DNA of 64,000 nt from DATATV01 sp036268615 (lineage in GTDB: Bacteria > Actinomycetota > Actinomycetes > Mycobacteriales > Pseudonocardiaceae): NCBI GenBank assembly GCA_036268615.1, contig DATATV010000134.1, positions 114,278 to 178,277 of the forward strand. The letters run 5' to 3'. The notes beneath the pieces are model-generated. The model was not told the origin of the DNA, made no database searches, and saw only the letters and a list, made by a program, of their open reading frames with translations. The position numbers and the translations under genes were made by a program. Of this stretch, positions 1 through 8,963 are shown piece after piece (position 1 is the stretch's first letter; each line of letters begins with the position of its first letter).

Positions 1-141
1 AGCTCCTGACGCGATGGCGCTGGGAACTCTCGGATGCAGGCAACCAAAGCCGACGAGGGGCGCCAAGGGCTTCGCTGATGTTGCACACGATCGAGCGGAG
101 CCCGTTCGCTCGTCCGGCCCAGCGCGACGATCACCAAGGCA

Positions 142-678
142 CTACGAGGGGTCCTGGTGCACCGCCGGTCCGTCATTCGGTGCGACCGTCGTTTCCCGGC
201 CCGCCTGGCCGTCGGCCGGCAGCACCACCTGGGTGCACCGGCTGGTGGCCAGCAGCGTGCCCGCCGCGTCGAACAGTTCGGCCGCGCAGAACACCACCCG
301 CCGGGTCCGCCGGATGACCGTGCCGGTCGCCCGCAGCAGGCCCGGCCGGCTCGACCGGAGGAATTCCACCCGCAGGTCGGCGGTGAGGAACGCCTGGTCG
401 AGGTCGAGCACGCTCCAGCACGCCCCACCCATCGCCGCGTCCAGGATGGCGGTGACCATGCCACCCTGGACCACCGGTCCGCCCGCGGTCCGGAAGCAGT
501 AGTCCGGGTCGGCGTCCCACTCGATCGTGGTGCGGCCGGGCTGCCAGTCGGTCCGTCGATAGCCCAGCGTGCGCCACAGGTTGGGGCCGGTGTGCCGGGC
601 GTCGTCGAAGCCGTCGATGTCCTTGAACCGCTCACCCGGCTCGATCCCGGGCACGGCTCCGTTCGCGATGTCGGTCAC
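142..678 (-). CDS. PaaI-family hotdog thioesterase
   Basis: A 178-residue single-domain protein. The central GGPVVQGGMVTAILDAAMGG segment (about residues 65-85) is the hotdog-helix signature of PaaI/YbgC-like acyl-CoA thioesterases, where HGG is replaced here by QGG; family members hydrolyse aromatic or medium-chain acyl-CoAs in the cytosol. It starts with GTG at 678, overlapping the stop of the upstream acyl-CoA ligase by four bases (GTGA), so the two are translationally coupled. The pairing suggests release of an acyl group from CoA after, or as proofreading of, ligase action. Substrate is not predictable. Confidence 0.8.
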   Translation of the reverse strand: MTDIANGAVPGIEPGERFKDIDGFDDARHTGPNLWRTLGYRRTDWQPGRTTIEWDADPDYCFRTAGGPVVQGGMVTAILDAAMGGACWSVLDLDQAFLTADLRVEFLRSSRPGLLRATGTVIRRTRRVVFCAAELFDAAGTLLATSRCTQVVLPADGQAGRETTVAPNDGPAVHQDPS

Positions 679-2240
679 GAGGCGGCCCCGGCGGCGGTGT
701 CCACCTCGGCTCGCACCTGGGCTCGTAACCGCTTGCGGTCCAGCTTGCCCACGCTGGTCAGCGGGACGCTGTCGACGATCCGGATGTCCCGGGGGTACTT
801 GTTCGCGGCCAGATGCTGCTTGGCGTGCTCGGTCAGCTCCTCGACAGTGGTGCTGGCGCCCGGCCGCAGCGAGACGAACGCGACCACCTCCTCGCCCAGC
901 CTGCGGTCCGGCCGACCGACCACGCCGGCCAGCGCGACCGCCGGGTGGCCGAGCAGCACGTCCTCCACGTCCCGGGGATACACGTTGAACCCGCCGCGGA
1001 TGATCAGGTCCTTCTTCCGGTCCACCACGTAGAGGTAGCCGTCCTCGTCGAGGTGGCCGATGTCGCCGGTGTGCAGCCAGCCGTCCACCAGCGCCGCCGA
1101 GGTGGCGTCCTCGGCATGCCAGTAGCCGCCCATGATCCCGGGCGAGCGCACGCAGATCTCGCCGTCATGACCGGTGGGCAGCGCCTCGTCGGAGTCGCTC
1201 AGGATGGTCACCTCGCAGCCGGGCACCGCCTTGCCGACGCTGCCGAACCGCCGCTGGCCGAACGGGTTGCTGGCGATCAGCGCCGCGGACTCGGTGCAGC
1301 CGTAACCCTCGTAGATGGTCGCACTGGGCACCCGGGCCTCGAACTCCTGCTGCACCTCGGCAGCCAGCGGGGAAGCCCCGGAGGACACCGCGGCCAGCGC
1401 GGACAGATCGGCGGTCTCCAACGGTTGGGCGAGCAGCATCTGGATCATCGAGGGGACCAGTGTGGTGCGCTGCACCTTGTGCTGCTGGGCCAGGTCCAGC
1501 CAGCCGACCGGGTCGAACCAGCGCATCAGGATGGTGGTGCTCGGCTCGGTCTGGTGCGTGCCGACGCAGGCCACCAGCAGGCCGTAGACGTGCGCCAGCG
1601 GCAACGGCATCAGGGTCGAGTTGAGGTGGTTGTCGCCGGACGAGGACTGGTGCGCCGACCAGCCGCACCAGAACAGGTTCGCGTGACTGAGCGGCACGCC
1701 CTTGGACCGGCCGGTGGTGCCGCCGGTGTAGAGCAGCGCGGCCACATCCTCGTCGGCCCGGTCCACGATCGACCCCGGCGTGGTGTCGGCAACCTCGGTG
1801 AAGCCCAGCAGCGGGGCCGGGCTGGTCGCGTCGGCCGGCTGGTTCCCGGCGACCACGACGAACCGGACACCGGACACGCCGGCCAGCGCCGCGTTGACCT
1901 TCGGCAGGAACTCGGCGGTGGTGACGACGCCGACCGCGCCGGAGTCGCTCAGCGCGTGCCGCAGTTCGTCCTCGGTGACCAGGAAGATCAGCGGGGTGGC
2001 GACCGCACCGGCGCGCCACAGCGCGGTGTAGGTCGTCATCACCTCGGGGCAGTTGGCCATCAGCACGACCACCCGGTCGCCGGGTCGCACGCCCAACCCG
2101 ATCAGGCCGGTGGCAAACCGGGACGCCTGGTCGGCGAGCAGTCCGCTGGAGAACCACTCGCCCTCGAAGAACAGGGAGTCGTAGTCACCGTTCAGTTCCA
2201 GCTGGCGTTCCGCCTGCCGGGCCAGATTTCGTTCACCCAT
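675..2240 (-). CDS. AMP-binding acyl-CoA ligase
   Basis: An ANL-superfamily adenylate-forming enzyme of about 521 residues, the usual length for fatty-acid or aryl-CoA ligases. Visible motifs are the P-loop LLYTGGTTGRSKGVPLSH, the adenine-binding GYGCTE, the hinge HTGDIGHLDEDGYLYVVDRKKD and the catalytic lysine region SVGKLDRKRL near the C terminus. It would activate a carboxylic acid with ATP and transfer it to CoA. The reading frame is open to 2294, but the leading residues are low-complexity and the family-like sequence begins at MGERNLARQ, so the start at 2240 was chosen. It forms a two-gene unit with the thioesterase. Chain-length specificity is unknown. Confidence 0.85.
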   Translation of the reverse strand: MGERNLARQAERQLELNGDYDSLFFEGEWFSSGLLADQASRFATGLIGLGVRPGDRVVVLMANCPEVMTTYTALWRAGAVATPLIFLVTEDELRHALSDSGAVGVVTTAEFLPKVNAALAGVSGVRFVVVAGNQPADATSPAPLLGFTEVADTTPGSIVDRADEDVAALLYTGGTTGRSKGVPLSHANLFWCGWSAHQSSSGDNHLNSTLMPLPLAHVYGLLVACVGTHQTEPSTTILMRWFDPVGWLDLAQQHKVQRTTLVPSMIQMLLAQPLETADLSALAAVSSGASPLAAEVQQEFEARVPSATIYEGYGCTESAALIASNPFGQRRFGSVGKAVPGCEVTILSDSDEALPTGHDGEICVRSPGIMGGYWHAEDATSAALVDGWLHTGDIGHLDEDGYLYVVDRKKDLIIRGGFNVYPRDVEDVLLGHPAVALAGVVGRPDRRLGEEVVAFVSLRPGASTTVEELTEHAKQHLAANKYPRDIRIVDSVPLTSVGKLDRKRLRAQVRAEVDTAAGAAS

Positions 2241-2742
2241 GCCGGTTCCTGCCCCTCGCGCCGTTGCATCGGGTCGGCCCGGCCAGTCGGACACCGACCG
2301 GTCGGTATGTCGGCACCCTACGATTAACCCGAACCCGGATCAACCCCTGTGAATGCCGACGTTTTCCTCACCGATTTCCACTCGGCCGGTCGGCCGTCCG
2401 TTCCGATGATCTGCCGAGGTCACCGGCAGGGGCGTGGCGGGCGCGGCGGGACGGCGGTCCGCGACCCGCACGACAACTGGCAAAATCTTGCCCCCATTGA
2501 CTTATTGACCCGGTCGAAAACGCGGTGCAACCTGTTGCGCACACTGTCAGATCGCCTTGGTCGGGCCAGGCGAGGACCAGTCGACCGCGCGGTCCGGGTG
2601 GACCGCGGCGGGCTCTGGTCCCCACCACGAAGACCACTACCGGAATAGCGGTGAAATCGACGAAGAAAATGTCCTGGTTCCGCTCCCGGCCCATGCAGAG
2701 AGCGCTCTCAGTTCGAATGACTAGCCAAGGAGGTCAGCCCGG
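2241..2742. other. Divergent intergenic region upstream of GH16
   Basis: About 500 bases separate the ligase start from the GH16 gene. Short open frames on both strands here are arginine/proline-rich and lack ribosome sites. The segment near 2480-2525 is visibly less GC-rich and has two TTGAC(T/C) -35-like hexamers (2497, 2505) without a convincing -10. A LacI-type palindrome and the GH16 Shine-Dalgarno (AAGGAGG, about 2726-2732) lie at its right edge. Confidence 0.5.
2697..2710. promoter_or_regulatory. LacI-family (CebR/CelR-like) operator candidate
   Basis: AGAGAGCGCTCTCA contains the perfect 12-bp palindrome GAGAGCGCTCTC. It matches 11 of 14 positions of the actinobacterial cellulase operator TGGGAGCGCTCCCA bound by CebR/CelR-type LacI repressors. 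It sits 33 bp before the GH16 start codon, between any promoter and the ribosome site, as expected for a roadblock operator. No lacI gene is in the window, so the regulator would act from elsewhere. Confidence 0.6.
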
Positions 2743-4098
2743 ATGTTGCCAACGAAGATCAACTCGGTCGCCGAGGGACGAACCCGACCCCGCAGACGCA
2801 AGTGGCTGGTGCTGACGGTCGCCGCGGTCACCCAGCTCGGGATGCTCGCCGCGATCTCCGCGGTGACGGCGCCGGCGGCCAGCGCCGCCGTGCCCGGACC
2901 ACCGTCGGGCTGGTCGACGGTGTTCAGCGACGACTTCAACGGCGCCTCCGGCAGCGCGCCGTCGTCGGCCAACTGGGTCTACGACACCGGTCCCGGCTCC
3001 AACTTCGGCACCGGCGAGATCGAGACGATGACGAACTCGACGGCCAACACGCACCTCGACGGCAACGGCAACCTGGACATCACCGCGCTCGGCTCCGGCG
3101 GTTCGTGGACCTCGGGCCGCATCCACACGCCGTCGGCCAGCGTCGGTGCGCCCGCCGGTGGCGAACTGGAGGTGACCGCGTCGATCGAGCAGCCCAACCC
3201 GGGCAGTGGCCTCGGCTACTGGCCCGCGTTCTGGATGCTCGGCCCCGGCCAGTGGCCGGAGAACGGCGAGATCGACATCCTGGAGGACGTCAACGCGCTG
3301 TCCCAGCACTCCGGGACGTTCCACTGCGGCACCGACCCGGGTGGCCCGTGCAACGAGACCAACGGCATCGGCAGCGGCCTGCAGGGCTGCTCCGGCTGCC
3401 AGACGGGCTATCACACCTACACCGCGATCGTGAACCGGACGAACACCTCGAACGAGTCGATCACCTGGTACCTGGACGGAAACCAGTTCTACTCGGTGAG
3501 TGAAAGCCAGGTGGGCGCCGCGACCTGGCAGGCCGGGGTCGACCACAACTTCACGATCATCTTCGACCTGGCCATGGGCGGTGGCTACCCCAACGGCGTG
3601 TGCGGCTGCACGACGCCGACGAGTTCCACCACCTCCGGCTCCACCATGAGCGTCGCCTACGTCGCCGCCTACCAGACCGGTTCCAACACCGGCGGCGGCA
3701 CCCCGCCGCCCACTGGTGGCAGCCAGATCACCGGTTACGGCGGGCTGTGCCTGGACGACCGCAGCGCCAGCACGGCCAACTTCAACCCGGTACAGGTCTA
3801 CACCTGCAACGGCACGGCGGCCCAGCAGTGGTCGGTGGTGCAGGCCGGCAGCACGCTGCACGTGCTGGGCAAGTGCCTGGACGTCAACGGCGGTGGCACA
3901 GCCGACGGAACAACAGTGGACATCTATGACTGCAACAACACCGGGTCACAGGTGTTCATCCCCGAGTCGAACGGCGAGTTGTACAACCCGCAGTCCGGCA
4001 AGTGTCTCGACGACACAGGTTGGTCCACCACACCGGGCACCCAGGCGGAGATCTGGGACTGCACGGGCGGCGCCAACCAGCAGTGGAAACTGCCCTGA
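2743..4098 (+). CDS. Secreted GH16 beta-glucanase with ricin-type CBM13
   Basis: A 451-residue exported polysaccharide hydrolase. Residues 1-49 form a long signal peptide (RRRK, hydrophobic core, ASAA cleavage region). The GH16 catalytic fold spans about 50-310 with the nucleophile/acid-base motif NGEIDILED (E176, D178, E181). A Thr/Pro-rich linker (TGGGTPPPTGG) leads to a ricin B lectin/CBM13 domain (about 325-451) with repeated CLD and QQW motifs. Likely substrate is a beta-1,3- or mixed-linked glucan. A strong AAGGAGG precedes ATG 2743, and a LacI-type operator lies just upstream, suggesting induction by an oligosaccharide. Tandem hairpins follow the stop. Confidence 0.92.
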   Translation: MLPTKINSVAEGRTRPRRRKWLVLTVAAVTQLGMLAAISAVTAPAASAAVPGPPSGWSTVFSDDFNGASGSAPSSANWVYDTGPGSNFGTGEIETMTNSTANTHLDGNGNLDITALGSGGSWTSGRIHTPSASVGAPAGGELEVTASIEQPNPGSGLGYWPAFWMLGPGQWPENGEIDILEDVNALSQHSGTFHCGTDPGGPCNETNGIGSGLQGCSGCQTGYHTYTAIVNRTNTSNESITWYLDGNQFYSVSESQVGAATWQAGVDHNFTIIFDLAMGGGYPNGVCGCTTPTSSTTSGSTMSVAYVAAYQTGSNTGGGTPPPTGGSQITGYGGLCLDDRSASTANFNPVQVYTCNGTAAQQWSVVQAGSTLHVLGKCLDVNGGGTADGTTVDIYDCNNTGSQVFIPESNGELYNPQSGKCLDDTGWSTTPGTQAEIWDCTGGANQQWKLP

Positions 4099-4110
4099 CA
4101 GTTTCCGATC

Positions 4111-4149
4111 GGCTGGTCGCATCCCGTTCTTCGCGGGGTGCGACCAGCC
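4111..4149 (+). terminator. Strong hairpin terminator after GH16 (with a smaller one at the stop)
   Basis: Arms GGCTGGTCGCATCCCG and CGGGGTGCGACCAGCC pair with a single G-U wobble around a 7-nt loop. A second, smaller stem (GGAAACTG/CAGTTTCC, 4085-4106) straddles the GH16 stop codon. No T-tract follows, which is common for actinobacterial terminators. Confidence 0.75.
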
Positions 4150-4191
4150 CAGGGGTTGCATTGAGCACCGCGACCGGTCGAAGATCGAGGC

Positions 4192-5313
4192 ATGACTGGC
4201 CGCGAGACACCGCCGTTCCGTGCCGACCACGTTGGTAGCCTGCTGCGCCCCGCCGCGCTGCGCCAGGCCCGGGAGAAATTCGCCGCCGGGTCGATCAGCC
4301 CGGTCGAGCTGAAAGCCGTCGAGGACGGGGCCATCCGCGAGGTGGTCCAGCTCCAACAGGCCGCCGGGCTGCGCTCGGCCACCGACGGCGAGTTCCGCCG
4401 GGCATCCTGGCACATGGACTTCATCTATGCGCTGCAAGGAATCGGGCAGAGCGACGAGAAGATCCACGTCAAGTTCCACAATGCCGCCGGCGACCTGGAG
4501 TGGAGCCCCGCGGGTCTGAAGGTCCACGACAAGGTCGGCCTCGGCGAGACCATCTTCGGCGAGCACTTCAGCTTTCTGAAGTCCATTGTGGAGCCAGGAA
4601 TCACGCCGAAGCAGACGATTCCCTCACCCAGCATGGTCTACTACCGTGGCGGTCGGGCTGCTGTGTCGACCGATGTCTACCCGGAACTGGACGACTTCTA
4701 CGACGATCTCGCGGCGGCGTACGCCAAGGAGATCGCGGCCATGGCCGAGCTGGGCTGCACCTACCTCCAGCTGGACGACACCAGCCTGGCCTACCTCAAC
4801 GACCCGGCGCAGCGCGAGCTGGTCGCCAGCATGGGCGGCGACCCGGACCAGCAGCACGTACGCAACATCCGCACGATGAACGCCGCCCTCGCCGGCCGGC
4901 CCGAGGGCCTGACCGTGACGACTCACCTGTGCCGGGGCAACTTCCGGTCATCGTGGGTCGCCTCCGGCGGCTACGACTTCGTCGCCGACGCGCTGTTCAA
5001 CGACCTCAACGTGGACGGCTACTTCCTGGAGTTCGACGACGAGCGCTCCGGTGGCTTCGAGCCGCTGCGTTTCCTGCCCAAGGGCAAGCACGTCGTACTC
5101 GGCCTGGTCACCACGAAGCGCGGCGAACTGGAGACCGTCGACGACCTGCGCAGGCGGATCGACGAGGCCGCGAAGTTCGCGGATCTCGACCAGCTCTGCC
5201 TGTCCGGGCAGTGCGGCTTCTCCTCCACCGAGGAGGGCAACGACCTGACCATCGACGAGCAGAAGGCCAAGCTGGAACGCATCGTGGAGACGGCGGCGCT
5301 GGTCTGGGGCTGA
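4192..5313 (+). CDS. MetE C-terminal-domain-like methyltransferase (YxjG/YxjH type)
   Basis: A 373-residue stand-alone relative of the catalytic half of cobalamin-independent methionine synthase. It opens with FRADHVGSLLRP, typical of the YxjG/YxjH group, and carries the zinc/homocysteine-site features HLCRGN (about 245) and LSGQCGFSST (about 340), including the zinc Cys of the QCGF motif. Family members transfer a methyl group to homocysteine, although the methyl donor of the short forms is unsettled. It lacks the N-terminal folate domain of full MetE, which is normal for this subgroup. Preceded by a purine-rich site (GATCGAGG) and by the GH16 terminator, so transcribed separately. Confidence 0.82.
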   Translation: MTGRETPPFRADHVGSLLRPAALRQAREKFAAGSISPVELKAVEDGAIREVVQLQQAAGLRSATDGEFRRASWHMDFIYALQGIGQSDEKIHVKFHNAAGDLEWSPAGLKVHDKVGLGETIFGEHFSFLKSIVEPGITPKQTIPSPSMVYYRGGRAAVSTDVYPELDDFYDDLAAAYAKEIAAMAELGCTYLQLDDTSLAYLNDPAQRELVASMGGDPDQQHVRNIRTMNAALAGRPEGLTVTTHLCRGNFRSSWVASGGYDFVADALFNDLNVDGYFLEFDDERSGGFEPLRFLPKGKHVVLGLVTTKRGELETVDDLRRRIDEAAKFADLDQLCLSGQCGFSSTEEGNDLTIDEQKAKLERIVETAALVWG

Positions 5314-5374
5314 CGGGCGGGGCCGGTTAAGCTCTGATCACCTGACCAGCGCCGACCCGTCGAAAGGCCCGAGC

Positions 5375-6328
5375 GTGAACACCCCCTTCCTGGTGGACTG
5401 CGACCCCGGCGTCGACGACGCGTTGGCCCTGCTCTACCTGGCCACCGTGCCCGAGTTCGACCTGCGCGCGGTGACCACGGTCTCCGGCAACGTCACCGCG
5501 GGTCAGGCTGCGATCAACGCGCTGAAGCTGCTGGACCTCGTCGGTGCCAGGGATGTCCCGGTCGCGATCGGTGCCACCGAGACGATCAGCGGCCCGCCGA
5601 TCTCACTCGCGCCCTCGGTACACGGCAGCGACGGCCTCGGCAACGTGTCGCTGCCGGAGCCGACCGCCGGCCCGGTCGCCGCCCATGCCGTGGACCTGCT
5701 GATCGAACAGGCCCGCAAGGCCGACGGCGAACTACGCATCCTGGCGATCGGCCCCCTCAGCAACCTGGCGTTGGCCCTCCGCGCGGAGCCCCGGCTGCCG
5801 TCACTCGTCCACTCGCTGACCATCATGGGCGGCGCCGTTCTTGCCCCCGGCAATGTCACCGCCGTGGCCGAGGCCAACATCCACAACGACCCGGAGGCGG
5901 CCGCCGAGGTGCTCGCGGCGGACTGGCCGATCACGGTCGTCCCGCTGGACGCGACCATGACCGAGCTGCTCACCGAGGACATGCGCCAGCGGCTGCTCGC
6001 CAGCGACCTCCCGACCGCGCGCTTCGCGGGTGAAGTGGTCGACTACTACTTCAACTTCTACCTGGACGAGACCCTGACGACGCGCGCAGCGCCGTGCCAC
6101 GACCCACTGGCCGCCGCCATCGCGGTCGGCCTGGTCCAGCCGGTGCTCGCGCCGCTGCTGCACACGACGGTCGAGACCGGCAGCGGCCCGGCCCGCGGTG
6201 AGCTGATCGCCGACACCCGGGGCAAGTACCGCGGGTTTCCCGACCAGGAGGGCGCGCACACCAGGGTCGTGTTGGAGACGGATCACACCTTCGCCGAGCA
6301 CCTGGTCAGCCGCCTGCTGCGTCCTTGA
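5375..6328 (+). CDS. Inosine-uridine-preferring nucleoside hydrolase family protein
   Basis: 317 residues beginning with the calcium-binding signature VDCDPGVDDALAL (D8, D10, D14, D15) that defines the IUNH family. It also has the family's IMGGAV segment and a C-terminal HDPLAAAIA motif supplying another metal Asp. Such enzymes split the N-glycosidic bond of ribonucleosides to base plus ribose in the cytosol. GTG 5375 is used, after GAAAGG. It lies 61 bases after the MetE-like gene and may be co-transcribed with it. Its 3' end overlaps the convergent DNA alkylation repair gene by 23 bases. Confidence 0.88.
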   Translation: MNTPFLVDCDPGVDDALALLYLATVPEFDLRAVTTVSGNVTAGQAAINALKLLDLVGARDVPVAIGATETISGPPISLAPSVHGSDGLGNVSLPEPTAGPVAAHAVDLLIEQARKADGELRILAIGPLSNLALALRAEPRLPSLVHSLTIMGGAVLAPGNVTAVAEANIHNDPEAAAEVLAADWPITVVPLDATMTELLTEDMRQRLLASDLPTARFAGEVVDYYFNFYLDETLTTRAAPCHDPLAAAIAVGLVQPVLAPLLHTTVETGSGPARGELIADTRGKYRGFPDQEGAHTRVVLETDHTFAEHLVSRLLRP

Positions 6329-7421
6329 CCAGCATGAAGGCGGTCCGACCGAACGTCGTGCCGTTCACCTGGACCTCGATCAGGTGCTCGCCCGGGTGAT
6401 AGGCCCTCGTGGTGATCACCTTGAACGAGTGTTTCCGGGTGAGGGTGATGGTGTCGCCCGGCGCGAGCGTCCTGGCGGCCAACTTGAACACCTTGGGCGC
6501 CTGGCTGCCGTTCGCCTTCTGATGGTGGATCACGTAGTCGATCGCCAACCGAGCAGGCTCGCTGCCACCGTTGGACACGGTGCAACTGAACTCCAGTTCC
6601 CCACCGACCGCCACAGTGGTCAGGGTCAGCTCCGGTCCGGCCACCGACACCCCGGTCGGGGGGTGGAAACCGAGTAGGGCCAACGCAGTTGGGTAGCCCT
6701 TCTTGACCAAGGTCCGCAGCGCATGCCGCACCAGCTGCCCGGTCTCCGGCTGGGCGTCCGCGAGCCACCGTTGGGCAACCTCGACGACCAAAGCCGGATC
6801 AGCCCGACTCAAGTCGTTGAGATGATTGGCCACCGAGCGGCGGACGTAGGCCGACTCGTCCTGGTAGAGCGCGTCCAGAATCGGCACCGTCGAGCGGGGG
6901 TCGGCCAGGATCGCCCGCACCCGCCGAGCCCAGGGGAGCAGCGGCCGGGTGCCCTCGCTGGCCAGCCGGCGGACGTTTTCGTCCGGATGCTTCGTCCAGG
7001 TCAGCACGATCGGCAGAGCGCGGTTGAGGTCAGCATCCAGCAACGGCCGAATCCCGAACTCCGCGGTCAACCTGGGGGTCAACTCGGCAAGCAGGCCCAG
7101 CGCGTCGTCGAAGGCTTGCTTGGTGCCGTCCTCGATCGCCCGAGCGGAAACGGCGGAGGTGACCGGCCAGATCATCCACCCGGTGAACCCCGGCTGCGTC
7201 AGCGCCTGCTGGATCACTTTGGTGAACTCCGCGAAATCGGTCGGCAGATCCGCCAGCAGCGCGTCCCGCACCAGATCGCTACGCTCCCGCAGGGCAAGCC
7301 CCGGGAACTCCTTCACCGCGGCCCGCACCGTCTTCAGGGGCTGTCCGGGCAGTGCGGTGGACAGGCAGGTGATCAGCCCGCGCACGGCGGTGGCGTTGAG
7401 CAGTTCGTCGGCGGTGGGCAC
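6306..7421 (-). CDS. HEAT-repeat DNA alkylation repair-type protein
   Basis: A 371-residue protein resembling the COG4335 group of AlkD-like DNA alkylation repair enzymes. Residues about 90-240 show alpha-helical HEAT-like repeats with the phrases HPDENVRRLASEGTRPLLPW and YVRRSVANHLNDLSR characteristic of the group. The C-terminal 120 residues are predicted beta-rich (an Ig-like module around VGGELEFSCTVSNGGSEPARL). AlkD relatives excise positively charged alkyl-purines without base flipping; activity here is inferred from fold only. It is the last gene of a minus-strand pair with MarR and converges on the nucleoside hydrolase with a 23-base overlap. Confidence 0.78.
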   Translation of the reverse strand: MPTADELLNATAVRGLITCLSTALPGQPLKTVRAAVKEFPGLALRERSDLVRDALLADLPTDFAEFTKVIQQALTQPGFTGWMIWPVTSAVSARAIEDGTKQAFDDALGLLAELTPRLTAEFGIRPLLDADLNRALPIVLTWTKHPDENVRRLASEGTRPLLPWARRVRAILADPRSTVPILDALYQDESAYVRRSVANHLNDLSRADPALVVEVAQRWLADAQPETGQLVRHALRTLVKKGYPTALALLGFHPPTGVSVAGPELTLTTVAVGGELEFSCTVSNGGSEPARLAIDYVIHHQKANGSQAPKVFKLAARTLAPGDTITLTRKHSFKVITTRAYHPGEHLIEVQVNGTTFGRTAFMLVKDAAGG

Positions 7422-7474
7422 AGCTCCTCCTCGGGTTCCGGTGCCCGGATGCTACAGACGCTATATGACAGAAA

Positions 7475-7930
7475 CTAACCTTCGCCGCCTGCTGGGCTGT
7501 CCACCTCAGCCAGCCGATCCAACAGTTCGCCGGCAAGCTGGAGCAGGCCCCGCTCGGTCGAGGTGAGATGCGTGGTCAGCACGCCGGCCAGCCACCCGTC
7601 CCGCTGCCGCATGTCGGCTCGCAGCGTCTCCAGGCCGGTGTCGGTGATGGCCAGCAACGAGCGCCGCGCGTCCTCAGGGTGTACCTGTCGGGTGATCAAC
7701 CCGTCGGCAGTCAAGCTGGCCAGCGCACGGGTCAACGACTGCGGCTGAACCCGCTCCACGGCGGCGAGTTCACCCGGGGTCAGCGGTCCGCGCCGGTTGA
7801 GATGAGCGAGCAGCCCGAGTTGCAGCAGTGGCTCCGACCGCTCCGACCGCTCCAGATGCAGCCGCCGACCGAGCCGAGTCACCCCTCGCCGCACCGCCGC
7901 AGCCGTAACCAGCACGTCCTCATCCGCCAT
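7475..7930 (-). CDS. MarR-family transcriptional regulator
   Basis: About 151 residues with the winged-helix MarR fold: LTPGELAAVERVQPQSLTRALASLTADGLITRQVHPEDARRS holds the recognition helix and the DxR wing signature. Start chosen at MADEDV (7930); the frame extends 12 residues further, but the extension covers the operator-like region. It is divergent from a methyltransferase with about 85 bases between them and upstream of the alkylation repair gene on the same strand, so it may control both. Ligand unknown. Confidence 0.85.
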   Translation of the reverse strand: MADEDVLVTAAAVRRGVTRLGRRLHLERSERSEPLLQLGLLAHLNRRGPLTPGELAAVERVQPQSLTRALASLTADGLITRQVHPEDARRSLLAITDTGLETLRADMRQRDGWLAGVLTTHLTSTERGLLQLAGELLDRLAEVDSPAGGEG

Positions 7931-7936
7931 AACCCC

Positions 7937-8016
7937 TACGCTAGTACGTACCTTCTGTCCATGCAAAACCCAGCTACCTTGCCGAATGTGTCATCGAGTC
8001 TCTACGCTCCAGCGTA
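7937..8016. promoter_or_regulatory. Shared MarR/methyltransferase control region with palindromes
   Basis: The divergent intergenic segment contains GTACGTAC (7944-7951) next to TACGCT (7937-7942), and a second palindrome, TACGCT-cc-AGCGTA (8003-8016), that ends on the first base of the methyltransferase ATG. Shared TACGCT words in both suggest two binding sites for the divergent MarR protein. No obvious Shine-Dalgarno precedes ATG 8016. Confidence 0.4.
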
Positions 8017-8852
8017 TGAAGTCCCTGCCGAACTGGTGGCGCCGGCCGCGCACCGAGGCCGTGTCCCGGACAAGCCAGGCCGTCGCCCTGATCCGGGCCG
8101 GGTTGGACCGCCCCCACAGTCCCGACGGTGATCCCGCTGCCCAGCGTGGCCTGTGCGTCGGAATGCGCCCGACGCCGGCGATCGACCAGCGCCCAGGCAT
8201 AGTCGCCCGCACAGGATTCATCGATGACCACCTCCAGGCCGCTCTGGCCGACGGAGTACGCCAGGTGGTCATCTGCGGCGCCGGCTACGACGACCGAGCC
8301 CTACGCTTCCGCACCCCCGGAGTCCGCTTCTTCGAACTGGACCACCCGGCGACCCAGTCCGCCAAGAAGCGGCGCTACCGCCAGATGAAGGCCGACACCA
8401 GCGCCATAGCCCTGATCCCAGCCGACTTCCGCACCACCCAGGTCGGTGCCGTGCTCGCCGCTCACGGCCACGAGCCGACCCACCCGACCCTCTACATCTG
8501 CGAGGGTCTACTGGTCTACCTCTCCCACCAAACCTGCCTCACGCTGCTCACGGCCCTGTCCGTCCGCTCAGCCCCCGGCAGCACCCTGGTGGTCAGCTTG
8601 GCAACCCACCCCGCCGGCGCCGACTCCGCTCAGGTGGTCGCAGCGGCCAACGCCCGCCGCCGAGCCGGGCACACCGAGCCCTGGCAAACAATCCTGCCCG
8701 CTGCCGACCACCTCGACCTACTCCGTCAAGCGGGATGGCATCCGGATCAAACCGTCGACGCCGTCGAACTCGCTCCCGAGGCGACCCCGGGCCGAACTCT
8801 CCTGGTCGCCGCTTTGCGTACACGCCCGGCGGAAATCACTGTTGTCGGGTAG
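8016..8852 (+). CDS. SAM-dependent methyltransferase, TIGR00027/LCMT type
   Basis: A 278-residue class I methyltransferase of the leucine-carboxyl-methyltransferase-like group common in actinomycetes. It shows the SAM-binding VVICGAGYDDRALRF (about residues 80-95), the acidic end of strand 2 in VRFFELDHPATQ, and LYICEGLLVYLS (about 155-167), all diagnostic of TIGR00027 proteins. The substrate of this family is mostly unknown; some act in polyketide pathways. Start set at MKSLPNWW; ATG 7986 and others upstream are possible. Divergent from MarR, which probably regulates it. Confidence 0.8.
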   Translation: MKSLPNWWRRPRTEAVSRTSQAVALIRAGLDRPHSPDGDPAAQRGLCVGMRPTPAIDQRPGIVARTGFIDDHLQAALADGVRQVVICGAGYDDRALRFRTPGVRFFELDHPATQSAKKRRYRQMKADTSAIALIPADFRTTQVGAVLAAHGHEPTHPTLYICEGLLVYLSHQTCLTLLTALSVRSAPGSTLVVSLATHPAGADSAQVVAAANARRRAGHTEPWQTILPAADHLDLLRQAGWHPDQTVDAVELAPEATPGRTLLVAALRTRPAEITVVG

Positions 8853-8963
8853 AAGTTCGCCTGGACGAACGCGGCGCCGCCGTGGCCGTGATGTGGCTTC
8901 CCGTAACGCCAAGACCGTCGACGCCGACGTAACCCGCAGCACTCGGCCAAGGAAGGCGTCGGC

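Noticed and set aside
813..2327. 504-residue plus-strand open frame opposite the acyl-CoA ligase
   Set aside because: Composition is Gly/Arg/His/Gln-rich without domain motifs; it is the antisense shadow of a gene with full ANL motifs.
2349..2694. Open frames on both strands (99 and 108 residues) in the GH16 upstream region
   Set aside because: No ribosome site, no recognisable fold, and composition typical of spurious frames.
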